From NCBI GenBank assembly GCA_045627525.1, contig JAZQNW010000013.1:1-64000 (forward strand): 64,000 bases of DNA, in the 5' to 3' direction. Positions 1 through 8,357 of this stretch are shown one piece after another; positions within the stretch are counted from its first letter, which is position 1; each line of letters opens with the position of its first letter. The notes beneath the pieces were generated by a model. That model worked only from the letters and a program-made list of their open reading frames with translations, searched no databases and was not told the DNA's origin. A program made the translations under genes and the position numbers. Source of the DNA: CAG-877 sp045627525 (GTDB taxonomy: Bacteria > Bacillota_I > Bacilli_A > RF39 > UBA660).

Positions 1-361
1 AATTAAATATAATAATAAAAGTACTATTTAATAACTCATATGATGTAATAACTAATATGCAATAAATAATTATATTTAAATAATTTATCTTTAAATATTT
101 ATATAGTGTTTTTATTAAAAATGATATTATTAGAAATATTACGCCATTATAGAACAAAAGATTTGTATATAATAAATCATAAATAACGCCTATTATAAAT
201 GATGTAATATGATAATTTTTCTTAAATAATGGGTAGATTATTATTAGACTTACTATTGTTATCATCGGAGTTAAGTATGATAAGTTATTATTTATGAATG
301 GCAGTAAATTAGATAATAATCCATCTAAAATTAATGATAAAACTATTATTAAATATTTCAT
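1..361 (-). CDS. mreD: MreD, rod-shape membrane protein (3' part, truncated by window edge)
   Basis: The reverse strand is open from the ATG at 361 to the window edge, giving about 120 residues of a very hydrophobic protein starting MKYLIIVLSLILDGLLSNLL. The ATG overlaps the TGA stop of mreC (ATGA), which indicates translational coupling. Size, several predicted membrane helices and position directly after mreC fit MreD, the integral membrane partner of MreC in the elongasome that directs lateral wall synthesis. The C-terminus lies outside the window. MreD is poorly conserved in sequence, so the call leans on context as well as topology. Confidence 0.85.
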   Translation of the reverse strand, partial: MKYLIIVLSLILDGLLSNLLPFINNNLSYLTPMITIVSLIIIYPLFKKNYHITSFIIGVIYDLLYTNLLFYNGVIFLIISFLIKTLYKYLKINYLNIIIYCILVITSYELLNSTFIIIFN

Positions 362-1137
362 TTTTTCTCCTTTAATATTGTAACATAATGGATATTATTA
401 AAATTAACGTCAGTTTTAATATAAGCAATTTTACTTAAGTCGTATTTATCTATTTCAGTTTTTGCTACTTTACCTATATAAATACCTGATGGAAATAATT
501 CTCCTAAACCACTAGTTAAGACTGTACTATCTTTTTTAATTTCTAGATCTTTTGAAATTTCTGTTATTTTCAAAAGATTATTTTTTGAATCATATCCTGA
601 TAAAATAGCAAAGTTATCTTGATCATTTATTTTTATGGAAACACTCACTTTATAATTTTCATCATTAGCAGTTAGTAATTTTACTTCACTATATTTATAG
701 TAAACTTTTGTTATTTTACCAACAAGACCATTTTTAGTAATAACTGGCATATCAACTTTTATTCCATTTTTCGATCCTTTATCAATAATAATTGTATTAA
801 ACCAATATTCTTTATTTCTTGATAATACTGTTGCATTTTCATAACTAAAATTTGTTAATGTCCTGTTTAATTCTAATGTATCTTTTAATTCATTTATCTC
901 TTTAGTTAAAGAATCATTAAGATTTTTTTGAATTAAATAATTAGAACTCTGATCAATATTTTTATCATCATTTAAATATGTAAATGGATTAAATAATTTA
1001 TTAATATCTAAAAGTATTGTTGAAAATATATTTTCTACTTTTGTGATTTTTCTATTAAAGTTAAGAGATACTATCAAACTTATTATTAGTGTAATAATTA
1101 TTGCTATTGTTATAAATTTTTTCTTTTTTTTAAACAT
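358..1137 (-). CDS. mreC: MreC, rod-shape-determining protein
   Basis: This 259-residue protein has a lysine-rich cytoplasmic start, one membrane helix at about residues 9-27, a coiled-coil-like stretch around residues 70-95 and then the beta-rich MreC core, recognisable from NTIIIDKGSKNGIKVDMPVI and GLVGKI. MreC is a bitopic scaffold linking MreB/MreD with cell-wall synthases. Its start overlaps the end of radC by 8 nt and its TGA overlaps the mreD ATG, so radC-mreC-mreD form a tightly coupled unit. In Bacillus the order is radC-mreB-mreC-mreD. Here mreB is absent between radC and mreC and must be elsewhere or missing. Confidence 0.95.
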   Translation of the reverse strand: MFKKKKKFITIAIIITLIISLIVSLNFNRKITKVENIFSTILLDINKLFNPFTYLNDDKNIDQSSNYLIQKNLNDSLTKEINELKDTLELNRTLTNFSYENATVLSRNKEYWFNTIIIDKGSKNGIKVDMPVITKNGLVGKITKVYYKYSEVKLLTANDENYKVSVSIKINDQDNFAILSGYDSKNNLLKITEISKDLEIKKDSTVLTSGLGELFPSGIYIGKVAKTEIDKYDLSKIAYIKTDVNFNNIHYVTILKEKK

Positions 1138-1792
1138 TTAATATATTATTCTCAAAAAAACTATAATAATTATTATCACTCACAATAATATGATCTACTA
1201 CTGGTATCCCTTGAATTTTTCCTATTTCAACTAGTGATTTAGTAAAATTAATATCTGCTTTACTTGGTGTTAGATCTTCGCTTGGATGGTTATGCATACA
1301 AATAATACTATTTGCACTTAACCTGTATGCTTCTTTAAACACTTCCCTTGGATGAGTTATACTTTGATTTAATGTTCCCATAAATAATAATTTCCTCTCT
1401 ATTAATTCTTGTTTACTATTAAAATAAAAGCAATAGAATAATTCTTGTTTTTTATTAATGAATAAATATCTTGATGTTTCCCATAGAGTTTTAGGATTAG
1501 TAATTCTTTTATATTTTTTATTTTGCTTTAAAAAAATTCTTTTACCAAGTTCTATAGAAGAAATTATTTCTAAAGCTTTAACTTTACCTATTCCTTTTAT
1601 TTTTGTTAATTCTTCAATTTTAATATCTTTTAATTCTGTTAAAGAATATTTTTTTAGTATTTCTAGTGCCAAATCATTAACATTTTTTCTTTTAGTTCCA
1701 GTCTTAATAATTATAGATAGTAATTCACTAGTAGTTAAATTTTCCACTCCATATTCTATTAACTTTTCACGTGGTCTTTCTTCCTTTGGCAT
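1130..1792 (-). CDS. radC: RadC family JAB/MPN-domain protein
   Basis: The 220-residue protein has an N-terminal helix-hairpin-helix region (around KIKGIGKVKALEI) followed by an MPN/JAB domain with the family motif HNHPSEDLTPSKAD, which supplies the metal-binding His and Asp residues. RadC proteins are widespread, and a DNA-repair role is historical and unproven. The first ATG is at 1792, but the family usually carries a few more residues before PKEERPREKL. The best ribosome-binding site (GAGGTGA at 1818-1824) lies 25 nt upstream of that ATG, with only non-AUG codons in frame between them. An ATT codon at 1811-1813 or 1814-1816 may be the true start. The gene overlaps mreC by 8 nt. Confidence 0.93.
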   Translation of the reverse strand: MPKEERPREKLIEYGVENLTTSELLSIIIKTGTKRKNVNDLALEILKKYSLTELKDIKIEELTKIKGIGKVKALEIISSIELGKRIFLKQNKKYKRITNPKTLWETSRYLFINKKQELFYCFYFNSKQELIERKLLFMGTLNQSITHPREVFKEAYRLSANSIICMHNHPSEDLTPSKADINFTKSLVEIGKIQGIPVVDHIIVSDNNYYSFFENNILNV

Positions 1793-1848
1793 TTCTTTTA
1801 TTGTGTAATAAATAATATCACCTCAATATATTATTATCATATTAACAA

Positions 1849-2298
1849 TTATTCTTTTTTAAATAGCTCTTCATAATTAGCAAGTATTACCTCTTCTATT
1901 GTTAATATTTCATTTTCTTCTTTTGTATTTTCCAATAATAAATCAAATTGAGTAACATTATTATAAAATTCTTCATTATTTAAATTAACTTCTTTTATGT
2001 AAACTTGATACCCTTTATCTTTATACATTTCTTTTAGTTTGCTAGCATTTTTCTCAGTTCTAGTTATTCCTAAATAGACATAGTATTTGTCATTATGGTT
2101 ATCTACTAATTTTGTTGCTAATTCTTTTGTGTTCTCTTTCATGGCTTTTTCATTAGAATAAACACCCTCTTGAAGAAAATAATATGTTTTGCCTTCATTA
2201 AATACATTTTTTATGTTCGGGCTGTTTTCTTTTAAATAATTTCCTAAAAATGCACCTATACATATTAAAATTATACTTGCCAAAAATGTTTTTTTCAT
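1849..2298 (-). CDS. SPOR-domain-like membrane-anchored protein (SpoIIB-like)
   Basis: This 149-residue protein has an N-terminal signal anchor (KKTFLASIILICIGAFLG) and an extracytoplasmic part resembling a SPOR domain: YYFLQEGVYSNEKAMKEN, then YYVYLGITRTEKNASKLK and YQVYIKEV, the alternating beta-alpha pattern of peptidoglycan-binding SPOR repeats. SPOR domains bind denuded glycan at septa. In Bacillus the SPOR protein SpoIIB lies near the mreBCD/min region and helps septal thinning at engulfment. The location upstream of radC-mreC supports a SpoIIB-like role, but sequence alone gives only the SPOR assignment. It is followed closely by radC. Confidence 0.7.
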   Translation of the reverse strand: MKKTFLASIILICIGAFLGNYLKENSPNIKNVFNEGKTYYFLQEGVYSNEKAMKENTKELATKLVDNHNDKYYVYLGITRTEKNASKLKEMYKDKGYQVYIKEVNLNNEEFYNNVTQFDLLLENTKEENEILTIEEVILANYEELFKKE

Positions 2299-2345
2299 AT
2301 TATCACCATTTGTATAATATCAAATTGCTTTGATGAATTTTGTCG

Positions 2346-2374
2346 AAAAAAAACAATCTCCTATGTGAGATTGC
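2346..2374 (-). terminator. Rho-independent terminator after valS
   Basis: A 7-bp inverted repeat, CAATCTC/GAGATTG, with a 6-nt loop is followed on the minus strand by a run of T residues. It lies just past the valS stop. Confidence 0.85.
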
Positions 2375-2382
2375 TTTTTATT

Positions 2383-4923
2383 TTAAATTTGTTTTTCTAA
2401 TATAAGTAATTTTTCTTGTTCTTCTTTTAATTTTTTTCGATCTAATTCAACAATATTGCTTGGTGCTTTATTTACATAATTTTCATTAGATAATAATTTT
2501 TCTCTTCTTTCAATTGATTGTTTTAATTTATTAATTTCTTCTTCTAATACTTTTGTATCAATTTGTTCTTTTTCAAAATAATAAGTTATATTGATATTAT
2601 CAGATTTATAGTGACACTTATTCATATCAGCTGTTTTTTCTTTTTCTAAAGATGCATCTGTTATTTTTAATTGTGATCTATAAATTATTTCTAATGATTT
2701 GTCTTTACACTTTAAATCAATAGGTGCTGTTTTTTCTATTTTATTAGATGCTTTTAAATTACGAATTGAAACTATATCTTCTAGTACTTTTTCCAATTGT
2801 TCTGTTTCTTCTTTATATACTTCGTTTTTATTGTATTCAGGATATTTATCAATCATTATAGATTCATTATCTTTAATAGGTAACATTTGATAAATTTCTT
2901 CTGTTACATATGGCATAAATGGATGTAAAAGTTTCAAAATATCTGTCAATGTTTCTAAAAGAACTGTTTTTGTTGTATTTGTCATATTTGATTTTGTTAA
3001 TTCTATATACCAATCGCAAAAATCTTCCCAAATAAAGCTATATAATTCATTACCAACATTATGAAATTCATATTTATCCATATTTTTTGTAATATTCTTT
3101 ATAAGTTTATTTTTCTTAGTTAATATCCATTTATCGTATAATGTTAGGTCCTCTTTATTTATTTCTTTTTCTTTTAAGTCTTCGATATTCATAAGAACAA
3201 ATCGTGAAGCATTCCATAACTTATTGATAAAATTCCATGATGATTTTACTTTTTCCTCATCATATCGTAAATCCATTCCAGGTGCTGAATTAGTTGTTAA
3301 GAAAAATCTTAATGCATCACATCCATATTCGTCTATAACATCCATTGGATCTACACCATTGCCTAGCGATTTAGACATTTTTCGTCCTTGCTTATCACGA
3401 ATAAGTCCGTGTATCAAACAATCTTTAAATGGTCTTTTTCCTGTGAATTCTAATCCTTGGAAGGTCATTCTATTTACCCAAAATGGAATTATATCATAGC
3501 CAGTTACTAATACGTTATTTGGATAGTATCTTTCAAATAATTCTGTTTTTTCAGGCCAACCTAATGTTGAAAATGGCCATAAAGCACTAGAGAACCATGT
3601 ATCTAGTACATCTGAATCTTGTACCCATCCTTTTCCTGGACATTCAACTTGAACTTTTACTTCATCATCTTTATACCATGCTGGTATTCTATGTCCCCAC
3701 CATAATTGACGTGAAATGCACCAGTCATAAGTTATTTCCATCCAGTGATTCATTGTTTTTTCATATCTTGGTGGGATAAAGTTAACTTTAGTATCTTTGC
3801 TCTTTTGATTTTCTAAAACAGCATCAGCTAGAGGTCGCATTTTTACGAACCATTGTTTTGATAAATATGGTTCAACAACAGCATCGCTTCTTTCACTATG
3901 ACCAACAGAATGAATCATTGGCTCAACTTTGATTAATAAATTTTCTTTTTCTAAATCTTTTATTAATTGTTCACGACATTCTTCTCTTGTCAATCCATTG
4001 TATTTTCCAGTTTTCTCATTCATAGTAGCATCTGGATTCATAATAACTATTCTTTCTAGATTATGTCTATTTCCAACTTCAAAGTCATTAGGATCATGAG
4101 CTGGTGTTATTTTAACACAACCTGTTCCAAAGTCTGGATCCGCATGTTCATCAGCTATTATTGGAATTAATTTATTTACTACTGGTAAAACGACATTCTT
4201 ACCAATTAGGTGCTTATATCTTTTATCATTTGGATTTACCGCAACAGCAGTATCACCGAATAATGTTTCTGGTCGTGTTGTTGCGATATCTAAATATTCA
4301 TCACTATCTTCAATGAAATATTTTAGGTGATAAAAAGCTCCTTTATCATCTTTATAAATAACTTCTTCATTAGATAATGCAGTCATTTGTTCTGGATCCC
4401 AGTTTATTATACGCTCTCCTCGATAGATTAATCCTTTTTCATATAACTTTATAAAAACTTCTGTTACAGCTTTGTTTAAACCTTCATCTAATGTAAATCT
4501 TTCTTTTGTGTAATCAACTGAAATTCCCATCTTTGCCCATTGTTCATGGATTGTATTAGCATATTCATCTTTCCAAGCCCATGCTTGTTTTAACCATTCG
4601 TCACGATCCATTTCACGAGGTTTGATTCCACTTTCCTTAATACGTTTATCTATTTTTGATTGTGTGGCAATTCCTGCATGATCCATTCCTGGTAACCATA
4701 GGCAGTCATATCCTTGCATACGTTTATATCTAATAATTATATCTTGAAGTGTTACATCCCAAGCATGACCAATATGTAATTTTCCTGTTACGTTTGGTGG
4801 TGGAATAACTACACAAAATGGTGTCTTATCACTCTTTGAATCTGATTTAAAATACCCCTTACTTTTCCAATTTTCATATTTTCCTGTTTCTACTTCTGTA
4901 TGATTATATTTTTTATCTAACAT
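2383..4923 (-). CDS. valS: Valyl-tRNA synthetase
   Basis: This 846-residue class I synthetase charges tRNA-Val. The HIGH signature is HIGH itself at residues 50-53, after PPPNVTGKL. The KMSKS loop is intact at about residues 515-519. The editing (CP1) domain is present, with ATTRPETLFGDTAV and GTGCVKITPAHDPNDFEVG. The C-terminus carries the usual coiled-coil arm with EEEINKLKQSIERREK and NEN/NKAP elements. Length is slightly short for bacterial ValRS but all domains are there. Expression is controlled by an upstream T-box leader, and the operon ends at the hairpin just downstream. Confidence 0.98.
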   Translation of the reverse strand: MLDKKYNHTEVETGKYENWKSKGYFKSDSKSDKTPFCVVIPPPNVTGKLHIGHAWDVTLQDIIIRYKRMQGYDCLWLPGMDHAGIATQSKIDKRIKESGIKPREMDRDEWLKQAWAWKDEYANTIHEQWAKMGISVDYTKERFTLDEGLNKAVTEVFIKLYEKGLIYRGERIINWDPEQMTALSNEEVIYKDDKGAFYHLKYFIEDSDEYLDIATTRPETLFGDTAVAVNPNDKRYKHLIGKNVVLPVVNKLIPIIADEHADPDFGTGCVKITPAHDPNDFEVGNRHNLERIVIMNPDATMNEKTGKYNGLTREECREQLIKDLEKENLLIKVEPMIHSVGHSERSDAVVEPYLSKQWFVKMRPLADAVLENQKSKDTKVNFIPPRYEKTMNHWMEITYDWCISRQLWWGHRIPAWYKDDEVKVQVECPGKGWVQDSDVLDTWFSSALWPFSTLGWPEKTELFERYYPNNVLVTGYDIIPFWVNRMTFQGLEFTGKRPFKDCLIHGLIRDKQGRKMSKSLGNGVDPMDVIDEYGCDALRFFLTTNSAPGMDLRYDEEKVKSSWNFINKLWNASRFVLMNIEDLKEKEINKEDLTLYDKWILTKKNKLIKNITKNMDKYEFHNVGNELYSFIWEDFCDWYIELTKSNMTNTTKTVLLETLTDILKLLHPFMPYVTEEIYQMLPIKDNESIMIDKYPEYNKNEVYKEETEQLEKVLEDIVSIRNLKASNKIEKTAPIDLKCKDKSLEIIYRSQLKITDASLEKEKTADMNKCHYKSDNINITYYFEKEQIDTKVLEEEINKLKQSIERREKLLSNENYVNKAPSNIVELDRKKLKEEQEKLLILEKQI

Positions 4924-4960
4924 TTTCCTCTTCCTTTCTATTTTTTATTTTTTGTAATCA

Positions 4961-4999
4961 TTAGACTCGTACATAATCACCATAAATTATATATTTCAT
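4961..4999 (-). CDS. Candidate 12-codon leader peptide between T-box and valS
   Basis: On the minus strand the sequence GGGGTGATAATATG places a good Shine-Dalgarno at correct spacing before an ATG at 4999. The frame is only 12 codons (MKYIIYGDYVRV) before TAA. It lies after the T-box terminator and before the valS ribosome-binding site, so it would be translated only on antiterminated transcripts. It may be a real small ORF, a translational-coupling device, or the remnant of a decayed gene. No function can be assigned. Confidence 0.3.
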   Translation of the reverse strand: MKYIIYGDYVRV

Positions 5000-5016
5000 A
5001 TTATCACCCCATTGAA

Positions 5017-5239
5017 TAAAAAAAGACTAGTCATCCCAAAGGACGAGCTAGTCGTGGTACCACCTTAATTTTATGCTTTGTAGCATACTTGTTTTTGATA
5101 ACGGATTTATCCGGGAATTCTTACTTAATTTCAGAAAACATGCTCCTCTGCTACCTTCAACATTCTACTTTGTTAATTTTCACCATACATTAACTCTCTA
5201 TAAAAGTATTATGTTTACTCCTCAGACTCATCGCATCTG
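5017..5239 (-). promoter_or_regulatory. T-box riboswitch leader of valS
   Basis: The minus-strand leader contains the conserved T-box core AAGGTGGTACCACG at about 5054-5069. It is followed by a strong terminator hairpin, GACTAG/CTAGTC arms at 5025-5053, with a T run. Upstream lies the stem I region with AGAGAGTT and GGTGAAA elements and an AGTAGAA bulge motif. The UGGU of the antiterminator bulge pairs with A73, and the tRNA-Val in this window has discriminator A. Uncharged tRNA-Val should stabilise the antiterminator and allow valS transcription. I did not fix the specifier codon with certainty; GTT and GTA triplets occur near the expected position. Confidence 0.93.
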
Positions 5240-5245
5240 TTAAAA

Positions 5246-5274
5246 AATATAACATATTTTTATATATTTATCAA
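5246..5274 (-). promoter_or_regulatory. SigA-type promoter of the valS leader
   Basis: On the minus strand, TTGATA (5269-5274) is separated by 17 nt from TATATT (5246-5251). This places transcription start near 5239, at the beginning of the T-box leader. Confidence 0.7.
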
Positions 5275-5284
5275 GTTTTTATTA

Positions 5285-7012
5285 TTATTTACTCATTTCT
5301 GTCTCATATAAATGACGATATTCTTTGCTATTTTTTAGTAATTCTTCATGTGTTCCTTCATTTTCAACTTTACCATTATTTAGATAAAGTATTCTATCAC
5401 TGTTAATAATTGTTGATAATCTATGAGCTATAATTAATATTGTATATTCCTTTTTCATATTATCAATTGCCTTTTGGATACTTGCTTGTGTTTCATTGTC
5501 TAAAGCTGATGTTGCTTCATCAAAAAGTATAATTTCTGTTTTTTGAACTAAGGCTCTTGCTATAGCTAATCTTTGTCTTTGTCCACCACTTAGGCTTATT
5601 CCTCCTTCACCTACTATAGTGTCATATCCTTCTGGTAATTTTTCTATAAATTCATGTAAGCAAGCTGTCTTGCACGCTTTTATCATTTCTTCTTCTGTTA
5701 AGTCTTCTTTTACCAATTTTAAATTTTCGCGAATACTTAAATTAAATATATATGGATTTTGACTAATTATTGTAATATTTCCACGAATTGAATCCTTATC
5801 TAATTCATTTATATCAATGCCATCAATTGTAATTTTTCCTTCTTGAATGTTATACATTTTACAAAGTAAACTAAATATTGTACTTTTACCAGCACCACTT
5901 TTGCCAACAAAAGCAACTGTCTCATTGGCGCTAACTTTAAAACTTAAATTATCTAATATTTTTTGTTTGTTTTCATAGCTAAATGAAACATTTTCAAATT
6001 CAAAATTACCATGAACTTTTTTAATATGAGTTTTACCAAATTTTTCTTTTGAAAACTCTGGACTGTTTATAATATTAAAAATTCTTGTAGATGATAAATT
6101 GAAATCTTTTGCTCTTTCTAATAATTGACTTGCATAATTAACAATAGATGTAACTCGTGACATATAGTTATGTACTACGAGCGCGCTTGCTATTGCTAGT
6201 TGTCCTCTTATTATTAATGAAACAAGTAAAAATATCATTCCAGTATTAAATAAATCTATTAAACAATTTCTAAAAAATCCATATGTACGGTCTGTTTTCA
6301 TCATTGAATAACGTTGTTTATTCAAATCAATTATTTTTCCTTTTAATTCTTTCATAAAACTTTTTTCTGAATTTAGCATTTTTATATCTCTTGATCCTCT
6401 TACTAACTCTCCTACAAATCCAGAAACTTTTTCGTTTTTCTTTCTAAACTGTTTATCTTGCTCATTATATTTTGATACTCTTTTTTTCTCTACTATATAA
6501 ATTATTGTAATCATAATTATTAAATAAATAAATGCAACTTTATTTATTATAAATATCGCTGCAAAAATTCCTATGTTAGTAATAATATTAGATAAGCACA
6601 TATTCAAAACATTAAATATATCTGCAATTTTACTTGTATCATTTGTTAATCTTTGTATAAATACGCCACTAGAATTTTCATCTAAGCATCTGTTTTCTAG
6701 CCTTAATATTTCTTTGCCTAATGCTATTTGAATTTTTGTAAATGTTTCGCGATAAATTATTTGAGAAAAATATCTGGCTAAATAATTCATTAGATTTCTT
6801 AACCATTCTACAGCTAAAATTATAATACTGATAAATAATACCTGGTTAAAAGCATTGTCTGTTAATTTTACTATTATTTGGGCACTAAGAATCGGTGCAC
6901 AAATACTTATCATTATTACAATTATATTTCCAATAATGTAAAATATCAGATTTTTCTTTTGATCTTTTGCATATGTCCATGCAAATTTCAAGTTTTTTAT
7001 TAATTCTTTCAT
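5285..7012 (-). CDS. ABC transporter, fused membrane and ATPase half-exporter
   Basis: The 575-residue protein is a type IV half-exporter. An N-terminal membrane domain with about six helices spans roughly residues 20-310. A nucleotide-binding domain follows with Walker A GKSGAGKST, the ABC signature LSGGQRQR, Walker B IILFDEATSALD and the H-loop IIAHRLSTI. It belongs to the multidrug/lipid/peptide exporter (ABCB-like) class and should act as a dimer. No second half-transporter gene lies beside it, so a homodimer is likely. The substrate cannot be read from the sequence. It sits alone, divergent from the dCMP deaminase gene. Confidence 0.93.
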   Translation of the reverse strand: MKELIKNLKFAWTYAKDQKKNLIFYIIGNIIVIMISICAPILSAQIIVKLTDNAFNQVLFISIIILAVEWLRNLMNYLARYFSQIIYRETFTKIQIALGKEILRLENRCLDENSSGVFIQRLTNDTSKIADIFNVLNMCLSNIITNIGIFAAIFIINKVAFIYLIIMITIIYIVEKKRVSKYNEQDKQFRKKNEKVSGFVGELVRGSRDIKMLNSEKSFMKELKGKIIDLNKQRYSMMKTDRTYGFFRNCLIDLFNTGMIFLLVSLIIRGQLAIASALVVHNYMSRVTSIVNYASQLLERAKDFNLSSTRIFNIINSPEFSKEKFGKTHIKKVHGNFEFENVSFSYENKQKILDNLSFKVSANETVAFVGKSGAGKSTIFSLLCKMYNIQEGKITIDGIDINELDKDSIRGNITIISQNPYIFNLSIRENLKLVKEDLTEEEMIKACKTACLHEFIEKLPEGYDTIVGEGGISLSGGQRQRLAIARALVQKTEIILFDEATSALDNETQASIQKAIDNMKKEYTILIIAHRLSTIINSDRILYLNNGKVENEGTHEELLKNSKEYRHLYETEMSK

Positions 7013-7110
7013 ATATTACTACACCCTTAGTTATTATAATATGATTTTTAAATTATGTAAATTATTTGCTATTTGATTATTTTTTGATAAAATATAATTG
7101 GAGGTAAAAT

Positions 7111-7638
7111 ATGAAAGTTGTAAATAATACTAGTACGGTTAAACGTGATGATTATATTAGTTGGGATGAATATTTTATTGGGATTGCTAAACTTTCTTCT
7201 ATGAGAAGTAAAGATCCTTCTACTCAAGTTGGTTGTTGTATAGTCAGTAAGGATAATAGAATTTTATCTGTTGGATATAATGGAGCTCCTAATGGTTATA
7301 ACGATGACGAATTCCCATGGGGACGTGTTGGCGAAAAACTAGATACAAAATATATGTATGTTTGTCATGGTGAATTAAATGCAATTCTTAATTACAAAGG
7401 AAATACAAGAGATTTTCAAGATGCTAAGATATATGTTCATTTCTTTCCTTGCAATGAATGTGCAAAAGCAATCATTCAAGCTGGCATTAAAGAAGTAATT
7501 TATTCTCATTCTTATGACTATGATAATCATAGCGATGAGATGGAGGCATCAATTAGAATGTTTGAAAAATGTGGTGTTAAATATCGAAAATTTGAAGCAG
7601 ACAAACATAAAGAATTAGTTTTAAAATTAGAAGATTAA
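7111..7638 (+). CDS. Deoxycytidylate (dCMP) deaminase family protein
   Basis: The 175-residue cytidine-deaminase-fold protein contains the zinc site HGELNAI (catalytic Glu) and PCNECAK (two Cys ligands), plus the dCMP-deaminase signatures STQVGCCIVSKDNRIL and GYNGAPNGY. It should convert dCMP to dUMP, feeding thymidylate synthesis. The usual HAE is HGE here, a conservative change at the residue between ligand and catalytic acid. The Bacillus homologue is ComEB. The start is preceded by GGAGGT at good spacing. A bidirectional terminator separates it from the convergent cyclophilin gene. Confidence 0.93.
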   Translation: MKVVNNTSTVKRDDYISWDEYFIGIAKLSSMRSKDPSTQVGCCIVSKDNRILSVGYNGAPNGYNDDEFPWGRVGEKLDTKYMYVCHGELNAILNYKGNTRDFQDAKIYVHFFPCNECAKAIIQAGIKEVIYSHSYDYDNHSDEMEASIRMFEKCGVKYRKFEADKHKELVLKLED

Positions 7639-7672
7639 AAAAAGACATTAGAATTTATCTAATGCCTTTTTT
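7636..7672. terminator. Bidirectional terminator between dCMP deaminase and cyclophilin genes
   Basis: Arms GACATTAGA and TCTAATGCC flank a short loop, with A run on the left and T run on the right. It can therefore terminate both convergent genes. Confidence 0.85.
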
Positions 7673-8357
7673 ATTCTGTTATTTTTTGTACGTCTTCGTA
7701 ATTTTTTCCTTTTAAGTCAATTAATGTTTTTTTCATTGTTAAATTTTTTTCAAGTGTTCCAAATTGAACATCTGCGATTTTTTCTGTGTTAGCTATATTT
7801 TCAACATTTTCCCAACCATCAATAACTTTTCCAAATGCTGCATATTCGCCATCTAAATAATCAGCTGTACCTAGCATAATGAAAAATTGGCTTCCAGCTG
7901 TATCGTTAGAGATACTTGTTCTGGCCATAGAAACAATTCCTTTTTCATGCTTTAAATTATTTTCAAATCCATTTGATGAGAATTCACCTTTTATTGTATA
8001 ACCTGGTCCACCTGTTCCAGTTCCAGTTGGATCTCCACCTTGTAAAACAAAACCTGGCATCAATCTGTGAAATGTATTATTATCATAAAAACCTGTTTTT
8101 ACTAGTGAAATAAAATTATTTACTGTATTTGGTGCTATTTCTGGATATAATTCTATTACAATAGAACCATAATTTTCAACATACATTGCAACTACTGGAT
8201 TTTCTGTTTCATATTTTTCTAGTTTAATTTCATTTCCCTCGATATTATAATTTATATTTAATAAGTTTTCTTGCATTTTTTTCTCCTCACTATTACTGCA
8301 TCCTGTTATAAATAAACTCAATACTATAACTGCTAATATTACAAACTTTTTTTTCAT
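7671..8357 (-). CDS. Cyclophilin-type peptidyl-prolyl isomerase lipoprotein
   Basis: The 228-residue protein begins with a lipoprotein signal ending in the lipobox LFITGC, so it should be anchored at residue C20 on the outside of the membrane. The rest is a cyclophilin domain with FHRLMPGFVLQGGDPTGTGT, SQFFIML and FGKVIDGWENV, carrying the active-site Arg (FHR) and the FFIML pocket. It likely assists folding of exported proteins, as PrsA does in Bacillus, although PrsA is a different isomerase family. Its ATG overlaps the TGA stop of the upstream FAD oxidoreductase gene. Confidence 0.94.
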   Translation of the reverse strand: MKKKFVILAVIVLSLFITGCSNSEEKKMQENLLNINYNIEGNEIKLEKYETENPVVAMYVENYGSIVIELYPEIAPNTVNNFISLVKTGFYDNNTFHRLMPGFVLQGGDPTGTGTGGPGYTIKGEFSSNGFENNLKHEKGIVSMARTSISNDTAGSQFFIMLGTADYLDGEYAAFGKVIDGWENVENIANTEKIADVQFGTLEKNLTMKKTLIDLKGKNYEDVQKITE

